From Conus ventricosus (lineage: Eukaryota > Mollusca > Gastropoda > Neogastropoda > Conidae), in contig CM031614.1 of NCBI GenBank assembly GCA_018398815.1, forward strand, positions 51,626,796-51,690,795: a stretch of 64,000 nt of DNA. The letters run 5' to 3'. This document shows positions 44,608-56,340 of the stretch, one piece after another (position 1 is the first letter of the stretch; each line of letters opens with the position of its first letter). Below the pieces are notes generated by a model, which saw nothing but the letters and a program-made list of their open reading frames with translations, did not search any database and was not told the origin of the DNA. The position numbers and the translations under genes are program-made.

Positions 44608-44692
44608 TTTTACTATTATTGTTGAGTACTTTTATAGCTCCTGCTTTTGGTTTGAGACCACACTCTAAGCACTTTACAATCCACCATCATAC
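44552..44692 (+). repeat. (ATC)n microsatellite and repeat fragment
   Basis: AAC/ATC triplets run at 44,552-44,606. They are followed by TTTTATAGCTCC and CTCTAAGCACTTTACAAT, a diverged relative of the repeat at 4,935-4,995. Bases 44,693-44,985 show nothing recognised. Confidence 0.6.
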
Positions 44693-44989
44693 ATGTAAAG
44701 TAGAAGATCAGTTATGTGTCGAACAACGTATACAGACTAATATATGTGTTGCCCTGTTTATACAGCGTTTAAATATTCATAAGTTGCGATGTGTGCAAAC
44801 CTGTGTTTGTGATACTCTATGCGAACCCAAATCTAAAGAACAGGCAGATCTACAGATGTAATCTGTTTGCATGTTTCATCTGCTTGTAATCAGAGATGTC
44901 ATGTTCTTGTTTCTCAGCTGTAAGCTGTACTTATAATGTCTACTCACCGCTTGGAGCTGCTGAGAGCTGTTCACTGCCGCAGTCAGCTG

Positions 44990-45310
44990 AGCTGAGGTGA
45001 TGTTAGGTAGAAGAAGCGCCTTTGTCACCCTGATTGCCGCCAGCCATGTCGTGTACAAGGTGCTTGAGGGCGATCTCCTGGTTGTCCAGCTGCTTTATGG
45101 CCTTCGTGACAACCCTGACGATGATCTGGTCCTGGACTGCTGGTGACTGTGTAGAGAGGTGCTGCCCTCCCCCAACAGATTTGACCTCACCTACCAGAAT
45201 GCCATACTGGCGGTGGAGAATGATGATGTCACACTCCCCGTCAGCAATTTTGGGGGGATGGACGGGTGGGTGATGGAGGGAAGTTGGGAAATGATATTGG
45301 TGGGGTTGAT
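44990..45310 (+). pseudogene. Exon-like coding stretch, unknown
   Basis: One plus-strand frame reads smoothly: AFVTLIAASHVVYKVLEGDL, then LLYGLRDNPDDDLVLDCW, an in-frame stop, then LPSPNRFDLTYQNAILAVEN and DDVTLPVSNFGG. The amino-acid mix looks like real protein rather than repeat. It could be an exon of a host gene that has decayed, or a processed fragment. I do not recognise the family, and the stop argues against a living gene. Confidence 0.3.
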
Positions 45311-45779
45311 GTGATGTTGGGGATTATGTTGGTTGTCCAAATACCCACGGAATTTCATTTGGGAGATGATCATCATGGCTTCCCCAATACTCCCCAGGGC
45401 CTGGAGACACTGGTGCTGTGCAACGTCATCTTGAAGATCGCTCTCCTGGAAGTCTTCATCCTGCAGGCCTGCTGGGTTTTCTGTGAAAACTGTGCCTGCT
45501 GTTGATGGGGGTGGGGGTGCGGGTGGGGGTTACGTCTGAAAAGTCGCCGAAGTCCGCGCGAAATGCGTTGAAGTGGATTCTGTCTGACATGGACAGGCAG
45601 TCCGGCGACAGTCTCTACAGTGTGCGGAGTCCGGTTGAAGAAAAGGGAGGGAAGAAATAGGGTGTGGTGAGGAGATCGGGGAACAGTGATCGATGAAGGG
45701 ATCCAGGCGTCCTCTGGAGCACTCGCCGCCTGCAATGAACAATCAACCCTGTTTTTTTTTTTTTTTCATCAACGCTTGG

Positions 45780-45840
<61 letters not shown>

Positions 45841-45960
45841 TATTATTATTATTAATGATAATAATAATGTTATCATTATTATTATCATTATCATCATTAT
45901 TATTATTATCATTATCATCATTATTATTATCATTATTATCATTGTTATTATCATTATTAA
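45311..45960. other. No gene seen; (ATC)/(TTA)n microsatellite at 45,779-45,960
   Basis: GT-rich and proline/histidine-rich frames at 45,373-45,735 are unconvincing. A long (ATC)n that degenerates into (ATT/ATC)n occupies the right end. Confidence 0.7.
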
Positions 45961-46049
45961 TCTATTTATTCCTTCATTTATCATTTTGTGGTTGTTGCAT
46001 ACTTTAGTTACGCACAGTCTAAAAACACACCCCATCATGAAATGAACTG

Positions 46050-46400
46050 CTCGATGTTAAACGTTCAGCCTGACCGATCTGTATCTGTCACCACCAACCA
46101 GTGATAACACCAGGCAGTTCAGGTTCAATCCTCTCTATGCCGTTAAACGTTCAGCCTGACTGATCTGTATCTGTCACTGCCAACCAGTGATAACACCAGG
46201 CAGTTCAGGTTCAATCCTCTGATGATAACACCAGGCAGTTCAGGTTCAATCCTCTAATGATAACACCAGGCAGTTCAGGTTCAATCCTCTGATGATAACA
46301 CCAGGCAGTTCAGGTTCAATCCTCTAATGATAACACCAGGCAGTTCAGGTTCAATCCTCTAATGATAACACCAGCAGTTCACGTTCAATCCTCTCTGTGC
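46050..46400 (+). repeat. 35-bp minisatellite
   Basis: The unit GATAACACCAGGCAGTTCAG plus GTTCAATCCTCTRAT recurs eight times. The first two copies include a longer unit with CGTTCAGCCTGACYGATCTG upstream. Confidence 0.9.
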
Positions 46401-46554
46401 CGTCCAGTGATTGAGGCGATGGCAAGGGATCTCTGCCTATCTCTGTCTGCTGCTGCCATCTCCAGTGCTAAAACTTCCCCTCTGTGTCTGTGTCTGTATT
46501 TGTCTGTCCCTCTGTCCATCTATCCGTCTGTCTACCTGTCTGTCTGTCTATCTG

Positions 46555-46557
46555 TAT

Positions 46558-46597
<40 letters not shown>

Positions 46598-46611
46598 AGT
46601 GTTTGTACATC

Positions 46612-46663
<52 letters not shown>

Positions 46664-46686
46664 CTCAGTGTTTGTACACCAGCTCT

Positions 46687-46730
<44 letters not shown>

Positions 46731-46746
46731 AGTGTTTGTACACCAG

Positions 46747-46812
<66 letters not shown>

Positions 46813-46822
46813 GTACACAGCA

Positions 46823-46868
<46 letters not shown>

Positions 46869-46885
46869 CTCTCTCTCTCCTTCCA
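46555..46885 (+). repeat. Compound (CT)n array with CAGTGTTTGTACACCAG spacers
   Basis: Pure (CT)n blocks are separated by CCTCAGTGTTTGTACACCAG units near 46,599, 46,664, 46,730 and (altered) 46,803. The same compound array recurs at 49,766-50,278 and 55,198-55,282. The long SLSLSL and RERERE frames are artefacts. Confidence 0.95.
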
Positions 46886-46980
46886 AAACAAGCATATGAA
46901 ATGAAAAATCAAAATTATTTCAATGGACAAGAAATCTGAGTAAACAAACAGACTGAGTATACTTCGATAAAACATTGTCT

Positions 46981-47300
46981 GGATTCTATACGAAAACCTA
47001 ACACAGAGTAATCTTTATTCAGTCTGGCACAGCCTAATGAAGAGTTTTTCATATCTATAATAATTAAATTCTTAATTCCATGTTCCCATTTTCTTTATCT
47101 TCAAACCCCCCCCCCCCCTCCTCGTCCAAATCTTTACCAAGTCATTACTATGATGGCAGAGGAGTTTTTTGCCTGCCTTGTTTTTCCCCCACTGTTACAT
47201 GTTCGTCTTTGTATTTGTTTGACTTTATTCAAGTTTTTAAAAGGCTCAACCAGTCTTGAATAAAAGTTACTCTGTGTTAGGTTTTCTTATGGGAGCAAAG
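46981..47300. mobile_element. Small element with ~55-bp terminal inverted repeats
   Basis: The left arm (46,981-47,036) contains AACCTAACACAGAGTAATCT. Its reverse complement is at 47,242-47,295 as AGTTACTCTGTGTTAGGTT, with matching flanks on both sides of that core. The interior has a poly-C run and no coding. A second copy at 48,841-49,110 shares the interior and right end. It is probably a MITE-like non-autonomous DNA element. Confidence 0.6.
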
Positions 47301-47804
47301 GTTACCCACTTGTTTACAGTTTTTTGTTTACTGTTCCCTGCCTCATTTCATTCCCAATTTCGTTTCAATATAAACCATGTTATTTTATTTGTTTTGTCAG
47401 TCTTTGTGCTTGTCTTTTGATCTTCCTGCATCCTTGGGTGGATCTTCAAGCGTAGGCTCAAAGATTGTCCCCGACATTTATACTGTTTACATAATTGTCT
47501 TTAGTTTTTCAGCAACTTTTTTCCTCCCCACATTTTCGTTTGGTTTCATTTACTACCCTTCACTGACTGCTTTTTGGGGGTGCTGTTGGATTCTTTTTTT
47601 AACCCTTGGTGGTGAGAACACCACGGTATTATGGACTGTGGTGTTCTCTATTTGACGCCAGGAGCACAGACACAACCAGCCGTGTCTCCCTAATGAGTTC
47701 CGACCCAACGAATGAAAGCCTAAGAACAGGAATATGAACAGATCTGCCTTCGAGAGGGATTACGATGGTTCCCTCATGCAGCTAACAGGAGTTTTCGTAT
47801 CTAG

Positions 47805-48838
47805 AAGAAAAAGAAACACCCGAAGGTGCTGGGGAGACCAGAGAAGCACCGTCTTCACCGCCTTTAGAGCAGTCCTGTACCACCCTTGGAGGCCTGCACT
47901 GTGTTGACGATGGGTACAGGCACGCGCAGGACACTCCATTAAGATATCAAGGGACATAACTGCTCCTGAACAGAGTAATATTAGACTACAGGATGCAGCT
48001 CATAACAGCCTTAAAGTAGCATCCCCATGGGTGTACCAGCCCTTATTTCATGACCGCAGAGCCCACCGGCGAAAAACACCACCCTCCAGCTGCCGAGCAC
48101 ACCCCCACACCGACCCAAACCACCCCTGCCCACGACAGATCAAGACGGTGCCACTCCAGACACAGCCAAGCTTTCGCATACGGTCTTATGTGCCCTCAAG
48201 AGAGAATCCAAAGTTGTAGTCTTTCCCACTGTCAACAGGACTTTCCCTGTGGTCAGTGGGTCTTTCCTCACCGTCACTGGACCTTTCTCCAGGGTCAGCC
48301 TATTTAAGGCAAAGAAGAAAAAGAAACACCCGAAGGTGCTGGGGAGGACCCAGAGAAGCACCGTCTTCACCCACCTTAGTTTAGAGCAGTCCTGTACCAC
48401 CCTTGGATGCCTGCACTGTGTTGACGATGGTACAGGCACGCGCAGGACACTCCATTAAGATATCAAAGGACATATCTGCTCCTGAACAGAGGTAAATTAG
48501 ACAACAGATGCAGCTCATAACAGCCTTAAAGTAGCATCCCCATGGGTGTACCAGCCCGTATTTCATGACTGCAGAGCCCACCGGCGAAAAACACCACCCT
48601 CCAGCTGCCGAGCACACCCCACAGACCCAACCACCCCTGTCCACGACAGATCAAGACGTGCCACTCCAGACACAGCCAAGCTTTCGCCATACGGTCTTAT
48701 GTGCCCTCAAGAGAGAATCCAAAGTTGTAGTCTTTCCCACTGTCAACAGGACTTTCCCTGTGTCAATGGGTCTTTCACCACCGTCACTGGACCTTTCTCC
48801 AGGGTCAGCCTATTTAAGGCAAAGAAGAAAAAGAAACA
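47805..48838 (+). repeat. 516-bp unit in tandem duplication
   Basis: Two units start with AGAAGAAAAAGAAACACCCG at about 47,803 and 48,315. Landmarks such as CCCATGGGTGTACCAGCCC recur at offset 516 (48,025 and 48,541). A 27-28 base direct repeat beginning CATGCAGCTAACAG lies on both outer edges (47,775 and 48,843). Frames here (about 85-108 codons) show no motifs. Confidence 0.85.
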
Positions 48839-49110
48839 CCCCATGCAGCTAACAGAGTTTTCGTATCTATAATATACTTCTTAATTTAATGCTCCCATTT
48901 TTTTAAATCTTCAAACCCCCCCCCCCCCCCCCCCCCCCCGTTCCAAATCTTTGCCAAGTCATTACTATGTTGACGGAAGAGTTGTTGGCCTGCGCTCGTT
49001 TTTTTCCCCCACTCTTAGATTGTATTTGTTTGACTTTATTCAAGTTTAAAAGGCTGTGCCAGACTTGAATAAAAGTCACTCTGTGTTTAATAAGGGAGCA
49101 AAACTTGCCC
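48839..49110 (+). mobile_element. Second copy of the terminal-inverted-repeat element (partial)
   Basis: Shares the poly-C interior, TTGTATTTGTTTGACTTTAT and TTGAATAAAAGTCACTCTGT with 47,040-47,280. Its left part is separated by the 516-bp tandem insertion. Confidence 0.6.
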
Positions 49111-49139
49111 TACTTGTTTACTGTTTGGATTCTTATGGC

Positions 49140-49766
49140 TTTTCTATTGTTGGGTTGAATGGTAGAGTCAGTTACGAGAAACTGCTTTTATGTCAACTTA
49201 AACAACGCATGACTGACTGTTATAGACAAAATTGAGACAGTAAAATACTTAATAGTGACAGATATTCAACATACCGTTCCTTCAGATCCTTACGGCAGCC
49301 TGAGAAATATTTAACTGAATTACAATTCCTAAATTTCGCAAAGTGTTCGTGAGAATTCGACTTGGAATTAGTGATTTGAATGTCCAAAACTGTCCATTCT
49401 GTAATCAAATCGAGGATGAAAAACAATTTTGATTGTTTGTCCATCGTACAAAGATTTAAGAGATAATTACATTTTGCCTCGTACTAGAAATGTTCATCAA
49501 GTGTCATTGCTTCTTTTACTGCAAAATGAAAAGAGAATTATAACTCGCTTCTGCAGCTGTGTTCATTTTTCAAAGCACTAAAACGAAGAGAACTGCTGTC
49601 AGTTAACATAAAAGGCCAAGTAATGTCAGGAAGAACAGTTTGTTCTGCAAATCTTTTCTGTCATCATTTTCAGTATCTGCGCCGAGCGCGTGTGTGTTCT
49701 ACTTTTGTTCTTGACCTCATCGCAGATAGTCGGTGGCCTTTGCAATTAAACCAATTTGAGTTTGAG
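49140..49766 (+). pseudogene. LINE 3' end fragment
   Basis: The plus strand reads, with frame changes, FRKVFVRIRLGISDLNVQ, then NCPFCNQIEDEKQF (a CPxC...H-type C-terminal zinc-knuckle region), then LLLLQNEKRII and FIFQALKRREL. Finally come LNQFEFES and a direct run into (CT)n. The layout matches the end of the larger LINE at 50,280-55,198 (CPFCTNVPETEVHFL). It is therefore a 5'-truncated relative ending at the same kind of target. Confidence 0.65.
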
Positions 49767-49813
49767 TCTCTCTCTCTCTCTCTTCTCATCTCTCTCTCTC
49801 TCTCTCTTCTCTC

Positions 49814-49861
<48 letters not shown>

Positions 49862-49890
49862 CTAGCTCTCTCTCTCCAGTGCTTGTACAT

Positions 49891-49938
<48 letters not shown>

Positions 49939-49955
49939 CTCTCTCTCCTGTTCTC

Positions 49956-50022
<67 letters not shown>

Positions 50023-50043
50023 CGCCCTCAGTGTTTGTACACC

Positions 50044-50097
<54 letters not shown>

Positions 50098-50278
50098 TCT
50101 CTCTCCTCTTCTCACCCTCCGTCTTTGTACACCAGGTCTCCTCTCTCTCCTCTCCTCTCTCATCCTCTCTCCTCTCTCTCTCTCTCGTCTCTCTCTCTGT
50201 CTCTTCTCTCTCTCTCTCTCTCTCTCTCTTCCTCTCTCTCTCTCTCTTCTCCTCTCTCTCTCTCTCTCTCTCTCTCTT
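49766..50278 (+). repeat. Compound (CT)n array
   Basis: (CT)n with the same spacer type near 49,876, 50,027 and 50,116. Two LINEs abut it, one at each edge. Confidence 0.95.
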
Positions 50279-50282
50279 ATGA

Positions 50283-51300
50283 TTCACGGAACTGTTGCCG
50301 AACAGAACGTTGTCTCCACGTTGCAGTCATCAATAAAGAAGACTAGTGAACAGCTGGGTCACATGAAAGAAGATCAGCGTCAGTTTGATTCCAGACTGAG
50401 ACATCTTGAAGATGAAGTGGAGAGGCAGGAGCGCTATTCTCGGCGATCCAACTTGCTGCTGTATGGATTACGAGAAGAGAAGGCGAATCCCACGATCGAT
50501 GTATGGAGAGAGTGATTCAGCATCTGAATCACTATTTCCGTCAGAAAAGCTGGACGATGACGACATCGATAGGGCACATCGTCTTGGCTTACCATCTCCC
50601 AACTCCAGCAGGCCACGCCCGGTCATTGTAAAGTTCCACAGATGGAGGGACGCTATGGTTGTTATGAAAGACCGCGAGGGGAAGAGCCAGATGCGGGACT
50701 CGGACGGCATACGAGTGGCAGGGGACCTGACGAGGCAGCAGAGGAACACCATGGCGCAGCTCCATCAGGAAGGCAAGCATGGCTACTATTCCAGAGGCAA
50801 GCTGATCGTCACAGAATCCCGAAGACACCCAGACAGCAGTTACAGACGTGACAACAGGCCCCACCCCAGTCTTTACCCCGCTGATCATCGCCCCTCTGTT
50901 ACAACCCTTTTCCCACCAGTGTCCCCGGCCCCTACCTACGCTGATGCTGTGGCACAAAGCCAGGACACCACAGCTGCCTGTCCCCATCAGATGGAAGATG
51001 CCGACGACGCCGGTCTCTCCGAGGATCACACGCAGGACACAACATCAGGCGGAGTGCAGCACCGGGCCAACGCAAACAGTCCACAACGTGCAGGAGACGA
51101 GACGACACTGCCGAGGAGGGTACCAGCTTCCAGCCGTTCTCATTGCCTCCCCGTGGTCATGGTCGGGGCTCTCCTCTGAGGACTCCGACGAGCAGTCATC
51201 AACGGCAAAGAAAGATGCCAGTGGAGGGAGGGGACAAGGGAGGTCACGTTTGTGGGACAGCCACGTTCTGATTGCAATCAGCCGCCCCCGGTGACACCTG
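50283..51300 (+). pseudogene. LINE ORF1 (coiled coil plus RNA-binding domain)
   Basis: The first frame (to 50,515) has a coiled-coil-like HMKEDQRQFDSRLRHLEDEV and then RRSNLLLYGLREEKANP, the start of an RRM-like domain typical of L1-type and other LINE ORF1 proteins. A frame change near 50,515 leads to DIDRAHRLGLP, RPRPVIVKFHRWRDAMVVM and GYYSRGKLIV, the rest of that domain and the C-terminal region. The tail is proline-rich. The (CT)n-encoded SLSLSL residues upstream should not be counted. ORF1 protein binds element RNA. Confidence 0.75.
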
Positions 51301-51444
51301 TGCGAACCAGAAACCAGAGGTCTGCTCTCTCTGCGTCCAGCCAAGCAACACTTCCCAAGGACTGGCACCGGAACACACCAACTCAAAATTCTGGCATGCC
51401 GAATTCCAGTTGTGTGAAATAGCAATCCGGCCATCGCCCTAGCT

Positions 51445-54400
51445 TTGATCCTTTTAACCGACTTAATAGTGACACAACAAATCTCAAACTGTTTTGAACT
51501 CGACGATAACTCTGATGTGAAATGTAGCAACTGTTATGACGATAATGTGCATGCCGTCATTAGTGTCGATGATAATGACTGCCCACTGTCCGAAGTGACT
51601 CAGTGTGACCGCTTTGGACAGTGCTGTTGAATCAGCCTTGTTCGTTAGTACACATCAAAGACTTACGTTTTGTGTCATTTAATGTAGAAGGCATATGGAG
51701 GATTGCGAATGAACTTGATTTACCCCATTTTGTTGCGAAGTATGACTTTGTCCACTTATTGGAAACTTTTTCCCACACATTTCCTGATCATTTAGCTCCT
51801 TCACATGTAGCATATGTTTAACCTGGTATTAAAGTATCAGACAGTGCACATGGTCGTCTATCAGGAGGTGTTGTTTTCCTTGTTCGAAAATCACTTAGTA
51901 AATATGTACGTAGAGTTGAATGTGAAATGGACAATATTGTTATTCTGAAAGTGTCTCGCCAGCTATGGAACCATGTCTGATTGCTTGGTAATTGGAGTTT
52001 ACATTCCCCCTGAAAACTCGCCTTATTACCAGGAAACGGACATTTATAATGGTGTTAGTTTGTTGGAAGACTGCGTGCTCGATCTTGGAAATGAATATAA
52101 TGATGTTCCAATTATGATTTGTGGAGATTTAAACTCACGAACTGGTTCCCTAAATTCACAAAAAAGCAACATATCAAACGAATTTTATGATTTACGAGCA
52201 CCTGTGGACACGGAGGATGCAACTAATTCCCATGATAGATTACGTACGTCTTCAGATAGCATAGTCAACCCCTTTGGTCGCTTGTTACTATCTGTATGTG
52301 ACCAGTAGGAGCTTTGTATCTTGAACGGATTGGAATCGAAGTCTTTTCAGGGGAATATACATATATATCTGCAACTGGATGTAGTGTTGTGGATTACTGT
52401 TTGATTTCAAACCGGTTGCTAGAAAGATGTTATTGTTTTAACGTTGTTCCTATGGTTGAATCGAAGCATGCGGCTATCGAAATATCTCTAAATGTATTTG
52501 CCGATGCGGTTCTCCCAAAACTTGATTTCACCCATAAAGTCGTTTCAGTATGTATGTATAAATGGGACGAGAACAAGTATGAAACGTTCTCTGACCTGAT
52601 GCATAATGAAAATGTCAAAAATATCATGGACGAAGCTGTGTCACTTATTGAAATTGATATAAATCAAGCACTAAGCAAATTCAACGAATGCTTTACATAT
52701 GCTGGTCAATGTATGAAAAAAACTATACATGCTGGGTCAGAAAAGAGAAAAAGATGGTACGATCTTGAATGTAAAACAAACTAGGACTCTTTTGCGCAGA
52801 AAACTGCACCAGTTGGGCAGAGCTCACCTCGATACCGACAGAATTGCTTATTCTGAGAAAAGAAGGCAGTACAAAGAGCTACTTGAATGTAAAAAGAAAT
52901 CTTACAAGGAAAATGTTTTGCATTCCTTGCACGACAATTTGAATAATCCAAGAAAGTTTTGGGATACGGTCCGTTCTGCGTCACCCTCAGTTAGTGGACA
53001 AAACAATAACTAAAACTGAATGGTTCGAGCATTTCACCAATGTTTTCAACGCCAGTGGCAATGACCGTAGCGATGATGATAGCATTGAGGGTAATGAAGA
53101 TGCTAATTGTGACGCTCATGATGCAGCGCAAGTCACATTTAACTGTGACACACTGAATGAGGCAATCACTGCAGGAGAAATTCGGGAGGCAGTACGAGCA
53201 CTCAAAAGCCGAAAAGCTGCAGGTCCGGATGGTCTCATAGGAGAGTTTTTATAAAAATGGTATAGAACATATTTTGCCTTCCTATTGAAATTCTTTAACT
53301 ACCTGTTTGATCATGGACTGTTTCCAGATGAATGGTCCTTGTCAATTATCCAGCCCCTGCATAAAAAGGGTGACTTAAATATTCCTGACAATTATCGAGG
53401 AATCTCGCTTCTTAATATTTGTAGTAAACTGTACAGTTTTATATTAAACAAACATATCTCAAGATGGATTGATGTAAATGGTATTTTTGGCGCGGAGCAA
53501 GCTGGGTTTAGGGAAGGTTATTCCACAGCAGACCATGTTTTCACTATGTTCGCTATGGCTCAAAAGCAACTTTTGAGGCATAGAAAACTTTACGTGGCAT
53601 TTATAGATTTCCGCAAAGCTTTCGACACTGTGTGCAGAGCGAAATTATGGGCTGTTTTACGCAAGTCTGGATTGCAAGGCAAGATATTTAATGCTCTAAG
53701 ATCGATTTATCATGTCGTTAAAGCAACGGTACGTGTCCATGGTGAATTAAACTGATGTATTTATGTGCCCTCGAGGCTTGAAGCAGGGAGAGGTGTGTTC
53801 ACCAGTTCTTTTCTCCTTATCATAAATGAGCTCACAAAAGACGTAGTTAATTTTGGCCGGCATGGTATCCAGTTGTCCCCAGACTTTATACAAATATTGA
53901 TACTGTTATTTGCTGATGACGTGGCATTAACATCTGACAGCATCATTGGCCTTCAGACACAGCTGAATATCCTGTCTGATACAGCAGAACGCCTGGGTCT
54001 TATTGTAAATATGGAAAAATCAAATGTTGTTATTTTTCGTAACGGCGGACACTGGGCGGCGAATGAAAAATGGTGGTTTAATGGAAATGAACTTAAAATT
54101 GTGAACATGTACAAGTACCTGGGCATTTATTTGTCAACAAGATTGAGTTTTGTGTATACAATGTCTGATATTGCAGAAAGAGCCAAGAAGGGAACAGTAG
54201 CATTGATAAGAATGTTGTGGTCCATTGGTGAACACTCACCTAAGATCTTTTTTAAGCTTTTTGATAGCCAAATACAGCCGATCCTGACTTATGGATCTGA
54301 AATATGGGGTTTAGTTGAAATCAAGAATTAATCGAGAAGGTCCACTTGTTTGCATTAAAACGATTGATGGGTGTTAACCCCAAATCGCCTAAACATTTGA

Positions 54401-55164
54401 TATACGGCGAAACAGGCAGATACCCCCTGTATGTTACAACGAATTTGAAATGTATAAAGTTCTGGTTACGCCTTGTTTACATGGATGACAATAGATATCC
54501 AAAGAAAGCTTACCATATGCTACTCAGCCTACAGAGTCAAAACTATCAAACTTGGGCATGTAAAATTAGAAATGTTTTGTATAGACTTGGGTTTGGAGTA
54601 GTCTGGGAAGCTCAAGGGGTCGGAAATATAAGTATGTTTATGGCAACTTTTAAACAGAGACTTGTAGATTGTTTTCAACAGGATTGGCATGCGAAATTAG
54701 AGTCATATACTTTCTATAATTTTTATGCATCTTTCAGACAATCCCTGTCAATTAGTACTCATTTATGTCAAATCATGAACATCAGGGTGCGTAACACGTT
54801 TTCCAGGTTTAGAATTGGGATGTCCCCACTGAATTGTCATTTTATGCAGTACAACGTTGGCTCGAGCAGAGACGTTAACTGTCCATTTTGTACCAATGTG
54901 CCAGAGACAGAAGTGCATTTTTTGCTTGTTTGTCATACATATGAAACTCTTCGGAAAGAACTGATCCCAAAAAAGTACTACATCCGCCCATCTACGTTTA
55001 AATGTGTATTGCTACTCTCCTGTAACAACGAAATAATTGTAAGAAAAAATGGCCTTATTTATTTTCAAAGCCTTAAAATTGAGACAAGAAAGAATGAATG
55101 TGGTTACATGCTGTTAACATTGTGTTTCATTAACCTCACTCCATTGTATGGGCGATTGGCCTGA
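51445..55164 (+). pseudogene. LINE ORF2 (APE endonuclease and reverse transcriptase)
   Basis: Endonuclease pieces: LRFVSFNVEGIWRIANEL (51,667), HGRLSGGVVFLVRKSL, LVIGVYIPPENSPYY (51,985), MICGDLNSRTG (catalytic GDxN, near 52,115) and CSVVDYCLISNRLL. Reverse transcriptase pieces: LKSRKAAGPDGLIGEFL (53,200), NYRGISLLNICSKLYS, LYVAFIDFRKAFDTV (motif A, 53,592), RGLKQGEVCSPVLFSL, then LLFADDVAL near 53,906, an intact FADD catalytic box, and KYLGIYL. The C-terminus has CPFCTNVPETEVHFLLVCHT. Frame changes or stops occur near 51,823, 51,970, 52,310, 52,783, 53,253, 53,755 and 54,330. The catalytic residues are retained, so loss of function is due to a few lesions. The copy looks fairly young. Confidence 0.85.
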
Positions 55165-55192
55165 CAATTAAACACTCGTGACTCGTGACTCG

Positions 55193-55197
<5 letters not shown>

Positions 55198-55258
<61 letters not shown>

Positions 55259-55282
55259 GCCCTCAGTGTTTGTACACCATGT
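55198..55282 (+). repeat. (CT)n with spacer, LINE 3' flank
   Basis: (CT)n to about 55,257, then CGCCCTCAGTGTTTGTACACC. Bases 55,283-55,484 show nothing recognised; a degraded LTR is possible. Confidence 0.9.
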
Positions 55283-55553
55283 ATCTCTGTTAATGTTATA
55301 GAAAGATGTGTGGGATGGACTCACGATGTTTTGAAGGAAGTGACAATTTAACGTGGTTGAGCTTGTGCATGCGCATATTCAAAAGGGCGATAAGTACAGA
55401 GGATGTTTGGGGGGTGAACGGTTGTGGGGAAGATCAACGAAGATGGCGTTGAGGATGCTGGTCGACAAAGGAAGCTAGAGGCTGGTGGAACTTTCATTTG
55501 GGAACAGAGGGTGGTTTGTTAAAAAAAGGGAAAAAAAGGAAAAAGAAAATAGA

Positions 55554-56160
55554 ATGGCGTACGGGTACAAGGACCCTCCAGTTTTACAAAGTGACAGTAT
55601 CTATGAAGATTGGAAAATCGAACTTGAAATATGGAGGCGCTTGACAGATGTTCAAGGAGAACAACAGGCCCTCGCCGTAACTTAGAGTTCCTTGTCAGGA
55701 CAGGCTGCAGCAAAATCGCTTGAAATTCCCGTTGATAGATTAAATCAGAGAAATGGACTGACAGTTCTGAGTACAGCTCTAGACGAATTGTACTTGAGAG
55801 ATAAGGTGGATTTGTCATACTCAGCTTTCCGAGAGTTTGGCACAGCTATTAAAACAGACAAGATGACAATAGATGAGTTCATTATTGAATATGAGAGACG
55901 CTATGGACAATGTAAGAAATATGGAATGGTAATGCCAGATGCTGTTTTGTCATTCAAGCTGCTTGATAGCTCTGGTTTATCACAGAAAGAAAAGCGACTG
56001 GCATTAACTGCAGCACAAGACAAAATCTGAATCAATGAAGCCAACATTGAAAAGAATATTTGGTGGTCAGAATGAACAAACTTCTGATTCAGCTGTTACT
56101 ATCAAACAAGAGTCAGCATTCTACACTAGAAACAATAGATGTAGGCCTACAAGGAGGAGG
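55554..56160 (+). pseudogene. Gag-like protein of the gypsy-type element
   Basis: The frame reads YEDWKIELEIWRRLTDVQGE, a stop at 55,683, then AAKSLEIPVDRLNQRNGL, LDELYLRDKVDLSYSAFREF and MTIDEFIIEYERRYGQCKKY, ending ALTAAQDKI near 56,027. Such alpha-helical sequences are the capsid-forming part of gag in retrotransposons found widely in cnidarians, molluscs and fish. A basic segment after 56,030 could be the start of a nucleocapsid. One stop and one later frame change inactivate it. Confidence 0.6.
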
Positions 56161-56340
56161 TCTGAATTAAGTTCAACATATTTACAAAGGAGAAGGAATA
56201 GCAAATCAGACTGAGAAAGGAACAGATCCTATCAATAAATTTGGAAACAGAAGTAGATGTGCCATATTTCTGTTAACTTACCATTGGGCAAAAGCCTGTC
56301 CTCATAAGGAAGAAGTGAAATTGACAGAAACAGTTGAAGA

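Larger units (their letters stand above)
50280..55198 (+). mobile_element. Near full-length two-ORF LINE inside (CT)n
   Basis: The element starts directly after a (CT)n array and ends with about three copies of a GACTCGT heptamer that run straight into another (CT)n with the same CCCTCAGTGTTTGTACACC spacer. It has an ORF1 and an ORF2 with endonuclease, reverse transcriptase and a C-terminal CPFC motif. About ten lesions inactivate it. Position suggests the array is the integration target. Confidence 0.8.

Noticed and set aside
46362..46975. Open frames of up to 180 codons over the (CT)n array
   Set aside because: Repeat translation (SLSLSL or RERERE); slippage-prone DNA without coding signal.
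47614..47648. 14-bp hairpin GAGAACACCACGGT / ACTGTGGTGTTCTC
   Set aside because: Real but short and isolated; no gene end next to it.
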